From Xestospongia muta (taxonomy: Eukaryota; Porifera; Demospongiae; Haplosclerida; Petrosiidae), in NCBI GenBank assembly GCA_963693285.1, contig OY848930.1:1364001-1428000 (forward strand): a stretch of DNA of 64,000 bases, in the 5' to 3' direction. Positions 56,227 to 64,000 of this stretch are shown one piece after another (positions within the stretch are counted from its first letter, which is position 1; each line of letters starts with the position of its first letter). A model generated the notes under the pieces. That model was not told the DNA's origin and did not search any database. It was given only the letters and a program-made list of their open reading frames with translations. The translations under genes were made by a program, and so were the position numbers.

Positions 56227-59200
56227 ATGTCAGGAGATCCTTCTATGTCTGTTAGACCAAAGTACGACCTGTTAATAGAATTATTAGATGCTCTAGTAAA
56301 TTGGGAAAAGTTTGGCACTTTCTTACCTGGAATTAAGAGTGAACATATTCAAGTAATAGAACGTGATATCAGAGGAACTGACCTACAAAAAGTTGCTCTT
56401 TTTTCAAAATGGTTCAGTGTTCATCCTGAACCATCATGGCAAGATGTACTGTTTGCCCTAGAAAAGTCACAAGAACATTCTCTAACATCAAGAGTATATC
56501 AAAAACTGAACACAACTTTATCAACAGTTTCAACTATTTCTCAAGGTATATTATTGTAATAATTACAAATAATGTTGATGTCATCTCATCATGTAGATCC
56601 TCGAGAAGTTGTTGAAAAAGTTGTGTTAGAAAATGAAGAGAAAGAAAAAGAACTTCAAAGTACATTAGAACACCTTGATAGAAACTTTAGTGTATTAATG
56701 GTAGCTGTTCGATCATTTCTTGATCATAAACTACAACATCAACAACTAGTACTAGTGGACTTTATTAGATGGATTGAACATCGAATGGAGTGGGTTGGGC
56801 AACTCAGTAGCATCATTGACTTTGATGAAATTTTTCTAAAACTACATCCATATTTTGACTTTTTAGATTGTGGCTTAATTGTTGATATGAGTGAACAGTT
56901 TCTTAAAGATATTCCATTTGGTGACAATGGCCTTGTCAGTCAACTTAAAGAACATAAGGTTGAAACTAAAAACCTTTGTTCTTCATCTACAGTGAAACAG
57001 CTCCGAGATGACCTTAAAAAGATCTACTTTCCACATCATACAAATCCATCAAACATGCCTCAAATCTATATTGCATTAAACAGTACATGGGATGAAGCTA
57101 ATATTAAACAACTTTATCTACTAATAGGACATTTACTACCTTACAAGTCAAAACAATCAATTTTGAAGTATATTGAGATTCATACAGGCTCAGTTCATAT
57201 CAAATACATTGTCCATGAATCAAATGCTGATTGTCTCATAGCTTATGCTCAAGGAAAACTACAATTTATGCGTCTCATTGGTATCTTTGGTCTAACAATT
57301 AATGGTGAACCTATCCTGGAAGAAGATGAGAATATGAACTTCACATTTGAGTCAGCTCTTCTTAAGGCTGCAAAAGCTGGTCATAATGAAGCTATACAAT
57401 TTCTCTTCAAACTAGGAGGTGATGTGGACAATTGTAATGAAGAAGATAGAACAGCAATTATGATAGCTGGTAAAGGTGGACATGAACAAGTTGTACTAAC
57501 ACTGGTATTAGCTGGAGGTAATGTTAACATTCAAGAAAATTAAGGCTGGACTGCCCTAATGCTAGCTAGTCAAGATGGTCATACCCAGGTCGGTTGAACA
57601 ACTACTCAAAGAGCATGCAGATGTTAATATTTACAACAAAGAAGGTGTGACTGCCCTAATGAAAGCTAGTGAAAAAGGTCATACAGAGATCATTGAACAA
57701 CTACTTAAAGAGCATGCATATGTTAACATTCAAGTTAACGATGGCTGGACTGCCCTAATGCTAGCTAGTCAAAATGGTCATACCCAAATTGTTGAACAAC
57801 TACTCAAAGAGCATGCAGATCTTAACATTCAACATAACGAAGGCTGGAATGCCCTAATCATAGCTAGTCAAAACGGTCATACCCAGGTTGTTGAACAACT
57901 ACTTAAAGAGTGTGCAGACGTTAATATTCAGAACAATGATGGATGGACTGCCCTAATGATAGCTAGTCAAAATGGTCATACCCAGGTTGTTGAACAGTTA
58001 CTTAAAGAAGATGTATACGTTAATATTCAAGAAAAAAATGGATGGACTGCCCTAATGATTGCTAGTCAAAGTGGTCATGCCAAGGTTATTGAACAACTAC
58101 TCAAAGAGCATGCAAATGTTAACATTCAGACCAATCACGGATGGACTGCCCTAATGATAGCTAGTCAAAATGGTCATACCCAGGTCATCGAACAAATACT
58201 TAAAGAACATGCAGACGTTAATATTCAGAACAAAGAAGGCAAGACTGCCCTAATGATAGCTAGTCAAAAAGGTCATACCCAGGTCATTGAACAACTACTC
58301 AAAGAGGATGCAGATGTTAATATTCAGAACAAAAACAGAACAACTGCCTTAATGCTAGCTAGTCGAAACGGTCATACACAGGTTGTTGAACTATTAACTA
58401 AAGAACTTGTAGACATTGATGTTCAGATGAAAGATGGAAGTACATCCTTAATGTTAGCTTGTTATTATGGACATCTTGAAGTAGCTGAGTGTTTACTACA
58501 ATCATTTGCAGATCCTCATATAATAGATTACAATGGATCAACAGCATTTTCATTAGCAGCTTATAATGGTAACAGAGACCTTGTTAATATGCTGTTAGAT
58601 AAAGCTGAACCCACTATTGATGAGATTGAAAAAGCAGTAGTAACATCATGTTATGGTGGTCACCCTACTCTCATTACCTTCCTCTCAAACAAACTTCCAC
58701 ACCTCAATAATGACCAGAGAGAACTACTAGACTCATGTGTTAAAGGAGATTTAGCTACGGTCATAACGAAGACATTAGATAGTCCAGATACTCCACTGGT
58801 ACTTGGTCTTACTCCACTCATGGTAGCTTCATCATGTGGACATGTTGATATAGTGGATGCTCTCATACAAGCTGGAGCTGATGTCAATAAACAAGAAAAT
58901 CATTATGGATTTACCCCTTTGTTCTTTGCAGTAAGAGATAGTAAATCGTCTTCAATAACAGAGACACTCTTAATGTATGGTGCACATCCTAATGTCATTG
59001 CTGACAACAGTACACCATTAGATATATCAAATAGGATTAAAGAGAATACCATTAGTGAGCTACTAATCAGCTATGGAGGTCAGATAATATCACAATTACA
59101 GAGAAAAAAAGAATACAAATTTTCAGAACTTCAGTCATCTTTACCAACATTAGGTGAAGAAGCCACTGCAAAACCATTATTAACAATAAATGAAATAAAA

Positions 59201-59362
59201 GATACTACAATGTATGAAGAGTCATACACTCGAAAAAGGAAGGCAATGGATAACTCTTTAGAAATACAAGGTTCCACATCTCCAATGAGCCCCAGAAAAA
59301 AGTTCAAGTGCGTAGCCATTCCTAATTATGTATTCATTGAAAAACAAAACTTAATCACTTAA
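56227..59362 (+). pseudogene. G12: A-head/B-tail Death-ANK paralogue broken in exon 2
   Basis: Exon 1 is 56227-56545 and exon 2 is 56597-59362, with a 51 bp phase-1 intron. The Death exon and A head are intact. In the second ANK unit GATAATGAA has become GAAAATTAA, giving a stop at 57541-57543, and one extra G near 57592 (CAGGTCGGTTG) shifts frame. After that the frame is open to 59362 (about 10 regular ANK repeats, degenerate units, B tail). From about repeat 8 through the 3' flank it is near-identical to G10. A truncated Death-plus-linker protein of about 420 residues could still be made from the 5' part. Confidence 0.85.
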
Positions 59363-60765
59363 TGAATAATGATAATGATATTGATAGTCACTTTCTGTTA
59401 TCCTCTTTTTTGTAGGTTTTGAAGAAAAGATTGGTAGAGTTAGGAAAAAGTCATGTTAGATGAACTATTGAATAGTTAAAACTTTATTGTATAATAATTC
59501 ATAAATTCAATGTGAGCGTGTTTGCTATAAGTACGTCCATCTCTGTTGAAGATCAAATTAAAGTGTACTTTAGGGAAAACAGACTGTCACTGGTAATGAA
59601 ATTATATACTTAAACTCTCAGTGCTCACACATTTAGTAATACCAGTGTAAAACAAGACAACAAGAAGGATGTCAAAAATACATCTTACTACTAAAAATTA
59701 CTAACTATATACAGTGAACTAATATTTTTTAATGGTTGGAACTTAACAAATTTCTTGGACAATTCTATGTTTATGACTACAAATGCTTTATACTATAAAG
59801 TGCATTATATTGCAGCCTTCTCTCTCAATGACCAAGATTGAAATTGAAAACAAATTTGGTAATAATTTAGCCAAATGATATGTAATATACCAGCCTAATG
59901 TTAACTTAATTGAAATTTAATTTTTGTGAAGTACTGATACACAAAAAAACAAATTGTCTTACTTTGTTTTAATAACATGGCAGACTTTTAGCAATAACAA
60001 AATTTAAATTTTGCATATATGTTATCATAACTATCAATATTTTGTGTTCAAAAACAACTATAAAGTGACAACATTTTGAACTAGTCTATTTGTTATGTAA
60101 GAAGCTAAAGGTAACAATACAGCTCCACTTTTATCAACCATCTATTGGTAACTTCATTAAAGGCTGGTACTGTGTCATACTGAGTATGTTTCTATTTGAG
60201 GTTTTTATTTGAGGAGATTAAACTATTTTAGTATAAGCTATATAGCCAGAATGTATTGTAGATGTATGTATTAAATAATGTATGATTTATTAAATAAATA
60301 AGAAATAAATCAAGAGTTATTTTAAAAAAACTTGTTAACTGTATCATTGTACACATTCAATTTTGACACAAATGGCACCCCATAAAAGAGATTTAGTATA
60401 TTGGTCATCATCTTGTCCTGTAATAAATGAATTATCCTTGTGTGTATTAGTTTTAGTGATTTTAACAACAGCAATGGTAATCATTGGAATTTGGATGTGC
60501 TGAAAAATTTGATTTTTACAATTATAAATAAAATTTCATATAGAATAGCTCACTAAAATTATAGTATTTTCTAAATTTTGAAGAGCTAAATTAGCAGATA
60601 CCTTGTGTCATCTAATCTGTTTGTCTGTCTGTTCAGACATAGGTCTGTCACAATTCATCCAAGCATTTATCCATCCATCTGTCCATTTGTCAGTTGTTCA
60701 TTTATCCATCAACACAATGACATCTGTTATCAATAACAATCCATATGTTGATAATACCAGACATT
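59363..60765. other. Spacer G12-G13
   Basis: A copy of the G10-G11 spacer, with the inverted ISRE-like element (GAAATTGAAA at 59840-59849). It carries one clean deletion: sequence equal to 50879-51102 (224 bp) is missing at 60611, with CAT at both ends of the deleted part. No gene. Confidence 0.6.
59812..59851 (-). repeat. ISRE-like element in inverted orientation, 3' flank of G12
   Basis: Same inverted copy as after G10. GAAATTGAAA lies at 59840-59849, followed by AC. Confidence 0.45.
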
Positions 60766-60963
60766 CCATATTTGGTCAATATTTGTGGATTACACATCAC
60801 ATGATATTGGTATACTATTGATTGTTACCACAGTTATTATAAGGGCATCACATGATCATCAAGTGAAATTCTTATTATAACTGATGGACAATGAATATCA
60901 CATGATGTGTAATATTGTACATCACATGATGTCTGTCTTTATGACAATTATTACCTTATAAGG
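60766..60963 (+). promoter_or_regulatory. Type-A promoter of G13 with two perfect CArG boxes
   Basis: CCATATTTGG at 60766-60775 and CCTTATAAGG at 60954-60963, 108 bp before the ATG at 61062. It survives intact although a block further upstream was deleted. Confidence 0.45.
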
Positions 60964-61061
60964 TCAACAGGTATTGCATTCCTGTATTTACTGACAAGTC
61001 ATTGCTGTTTGCCAATTAGTAGTAGTTGTTGTCAATTGCCTACAACAATATAAAACTGATT

Positions 61062-64000
61062 ATGTCAGGAGATCCTGCTATGTCTGTTAGACCAAAGTAT
61101 GACCTGTTAATAGAATTATTAGATGCTCTAGTAAATTGGGAAAAGTTTGGCACTTTCTTACCCGGAATTAAGAGTGAACATATCCAAGTAATAGAACGTG
61201 ATATCAGAGGAACTGACCAACAAAAAGCTGCTCTTTTTTCAAAATGGCTCAGTGTTCATCCTGAAGCATCATGGCAGAATGTACTGTTTGCCCTAGAAAA
61301 GTCACAAGAACATTCTCTATCATCAAGAGTATATCAAAAACTTAACACAACTTTATCAACAGCTTCAACAATTTCTCAAGGTATATTATTGTAATAATTA
61401 CATATAATGTTGATCTCATCCCTTTATGTAGATCCTCGAGAACATGTTAAAACAGTTGTGTTAGAAAATGAAGAGAAAGAAGAAGAACTTCAAACCACAT
61501 TAGAAGACCTTGATAGAAACTTTAGTGTATTAATGGTAGCTGTTCGATCATCTCTTGATCATAAAGTACAACATCAACAATTAGTACTAGTGGACTTTAT
61601 TAGATGGATTGAACATCGAATGAACTGGGGTGGGGAACTTAGTAATGTCATTGACATAAATGAGCTTATCAAAAAACTACAGCCATATTTTGACTTCTTA
61701 GACTGTGGTTTGATTGTTGATATGAGTGAACAGTTTCTTAAAGATATTCCCTTTGGAAACAATGGCCTTGTCAGTCGACTTAAAGAACATAAGGTTGAAG
61801 CTAAAAACCTTCGTTCTTCATCTACAGTAAAACAGCTCAGAGATGACCTTAAAAAGATCTACTTTCCACATCATACAAATCCATCAAACATGCCTCAAAT
61901 CTATATTGCATTAAACAGTACATGGGATGAAGTTAATATTAAACAACTTTATCTACTAATAGGACATTTACTACCTTACAAGTCAAAACAATCAATTTTG
62001 AAGTACATTGAAATTCATACAGGCTCAGTTCATATTAAATACATTGTCCATGAATCAAATACTGATTGTCTCATAGCATATGCTCAAGGCAAGCTACAAT
62101 TTATGCGTCTCATTGGTATCTTTGGTCTAACAATTAATGGTGAACCTATCCTGGAAGAAGATGAGAATATGAACTTTACATTTCAATTAGCTCTTCTTGA
62201 AGCTGCAAAATCTGGTCACAATGAAGCTCTACAATTTCTCCTCAAGTTACGAGGTGATGTAGACCATTGCAATGAAAAAGGCATATCAGCACTTATGCTA
62301 GCTAGTGAAGGTGGACATGAACAAGTTGTACTAACACTGGTATTAGCTGGAGGTAATGTTAACATTCAAGATAATGAAGGCTGGACTGCCCTAATGATAG
62401 CTAGTCAAAATGGTCATACCCAGGTCGTTGAACAACTACTCAGAGAGCATGCAGACGTTAATATTCAGAACAAAAATGGATCAACTGGCCTAATGATAGC
62501 TAGTCAAAATGGTCATACCCAAGTTGTTGAACGACTACTCAAAGACCATGCAGACGTTAATATTCAGAACAAAAATGAATGGACTGCCCTAATGCTAGCT
62601 AGTCAAAATGGTCATACCCAAGTTGTTGAACAACTACTCAAAGAGCATGCAGACATTAACATTCAATATAATGAAGGCTGGACTGCCCTAATGATAGCTA
62701 GTCAAAATGGTCATTCCTACGTCGTTGAACAACTACTCAAAGAGCTTGAAGATGTTAATATTCAGAATAAAAATGGATCAACAGCCCTAATGATAGCTAG
62801 TCAAAATGGTCATACCCAAGTTGTTGAACGATTACTCAAAGAGCATGCAAACGTTAATATTCAGAACAATGATGGATGGACTGCCCTAATGCTAGCTAGT
62901 CAAAATGGTCATACTAACATCGTTGAACAACTACTAAAAGAACACGCAGATGTTAATATTCAGAGCAAAAATGGATGGACCGCCCTAATGATAGCTAGTC
63001 AAGATGGTCATACCCAAGTTGTTGAACAACTACTCAAAAAACATGCAGACGTTAATACTCAGACCAATGATGGATGGACGGTACTAATGATAGCTAGTCA
63101 AAATTCTGATTCCCACATCATTGAACAACTACTCAAAGAGCGTGCAGATATTAATATTCAGAACAAAAATGGATCAACTGCCCTAATGATAGCTAGTCAA
63201 AATGATCATACCCAAGTTGTTGAACGACTACTCAAAGAACATGCAGACGTTAATATTCAGAACAAAAATGGACGGACCGCCCTAATGCTAGCTAGTCAAA
63301 ATGGTCATACCCAAGTTGTTGAACAACTACTCAAAGAGCATGCAGACATTAACATTCAACATAATGAAGGCTGGACTGCCCTAATGATAGCTAGTCAAAA
63401 TGGTCATTCCCAAGTTGTTAAACAACTACTCAAAGAACATGCAGACGTTAATATTCAGAATAAAAATGGATCAACAGCCCTAATGCTAGCTAGTCAAAAT
63501 GGTCATACCCAAGTTGTTGAACAACTACTCAAAGAGCATGCAGACATTAACATTCAACATAATGAAGGCTGGACTGCCCTAATGATAGCTAGTCAAAATG
63601 GTCATTCCCAAGTTGTTAAACAACTACTCAAAGAACATGCAGACGTTAATATTCAGAATAAAAATGGATCAACAGCCCTAATGATAGCTAGTCAAAATGG
63701 TCATACCCAAGTTGTTGAACAATTACTTAAAGAGGATGCAGATATTAATATTCAGAACAAAGAAGGTGTGTCTGCCCTAATGAAAGCTAGTGAAAAAGGT
63801 CATACCCAAGTTGTTGAACGACTACTCAAAGAGCATGCAGACGTTAATATTCAAGATAATGAAGGCTGGACTGCCCTAATGCTAGCTAGTCAAAATGGTC
63901 ATACCCAGGTCATTGAACAATTACTTAAAGAGGATGCAGACATTAATATTCGGAACAAAATAAGAGTAACTGCCCTAATGATAGCTAGTGAAAATGGTTA
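61062..64000 (+). CDS. G13: Death domain-ankyrin repeat protein, 3' end outside window
   Basis: Exon 1 is 61062-61380 and exon 2 runs from 61432 to beyond the window, with a 51 bp phase-1 intron. The frame is open to base 64000 (about 962 residues so far). The Death domain and head match G11, including NWGGELSNVIDINELIKKL. ANK entry differs slightly (NFTFQLALLEAAKSGHNEALQ). About 18 regular ANK repeats are complete and a 19th is cut off. Tail type cannot be seen. The role is inferred as for G2. Confidence 0.88.
63351..63746 (+). repeat. Two-unit (198 bp) higher-order ANK repeat in G13
   Basis: HNEGW...QNGHSQVVKQ and NKNGS...QNGHTQVVEQ units repeat as a pair at 63351 and 63549, nearly identical. 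Confidence 0.9.

Noticed and set aside
1..64000. Bacterial or endosymbiont origin because of the many ANK proteins
   Set aside because: Death domains, GT-AG introns at a constant phase-1 position, long non-coding spacers and a MITE-like element point to an animal genome.

Overview
The window looks like nuclear DNA of a demosponge, most like Amphimedon queenslandica. The grounds are AT-rich spacers, compact genes with one 45-55 bp GT-AG intron, and the architecture Death domain + a sponge-style helical linker + long ankyrin (ANK) array, recognised from memory of the family. I saw no bacterial operon signals, tRNA, rRNA, CRISPR array or transposase.

The window is one tandem array of 13 paralogues, all on the + strand, head to tail: G1 (<1-2351, 5' cut off), G2 (5577-9362), G3 (9746-12503, pseudogene), G4 (14728-18087), G6 (20734-24291), G7 (27881-31025), G8 (32363-35543), G9 (38559-43115), G10 (46324-49632, 5' nonsense), G11 (51543-55604), G12 (56227-59362, pseudogene) and G13 (61062->64000, 3' cut off). 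'G5' is an exon fossil at 19550-19736. Exon 1 (about 319 nt) is an ATG-started Death domain ending in a phase-1 donor (CAAG|GTAT). Exon 2 carries an unnamed linker of about 245 residues, about 10 to 28 regular 33-residue ANK repeats, about five degenerate ANK-like units and a short charged tail.

The genes are mosaics of interchangeable modules. There are two promoters: type A has paired CArG-like boxes and TCACATGA motifs (G2, G4, G9, G11, G12, G13, truncated in G3); type B has an ETS-like AGGAAGT and an AP-1-like TGACTCA about 40 bp before the ATG (G6, G7, G8, G10). There are two heads after the intron: A begins DPRELV, B begins APEESV (G7, G8, G10). There are two tails: A ends SFISLPSSFT-like (G1, G3, G4, G6, G8, G9, G11), B carries a basic, SP-rich candidate nuclear signal (G2, G7, G10, G12). 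Most combinations occur, and within heads there are further A/B patches. The ANK arrays add higher-order repeats of 2, 3, 5 or 6 units, always multiples of 99 bp, so repeat number and order differ in every gene.

Spacers are made of duplicated blocks. They include a roughly 54 bp element with inverted ends and an ISRE-like TTTCNNTTTC core downstream of most genes (flipped after two B-tail genes), a 239 bp palindromic MITE-like insertion at 45126-45364, and relics of exons 1 and 2. A likely reading is a fast-turnover family of intracellular death-fold/ankyrin signalling or recognition proteins with stress- or immune-type promoter motifs; that function is inference. All similarity statements were made by eye.
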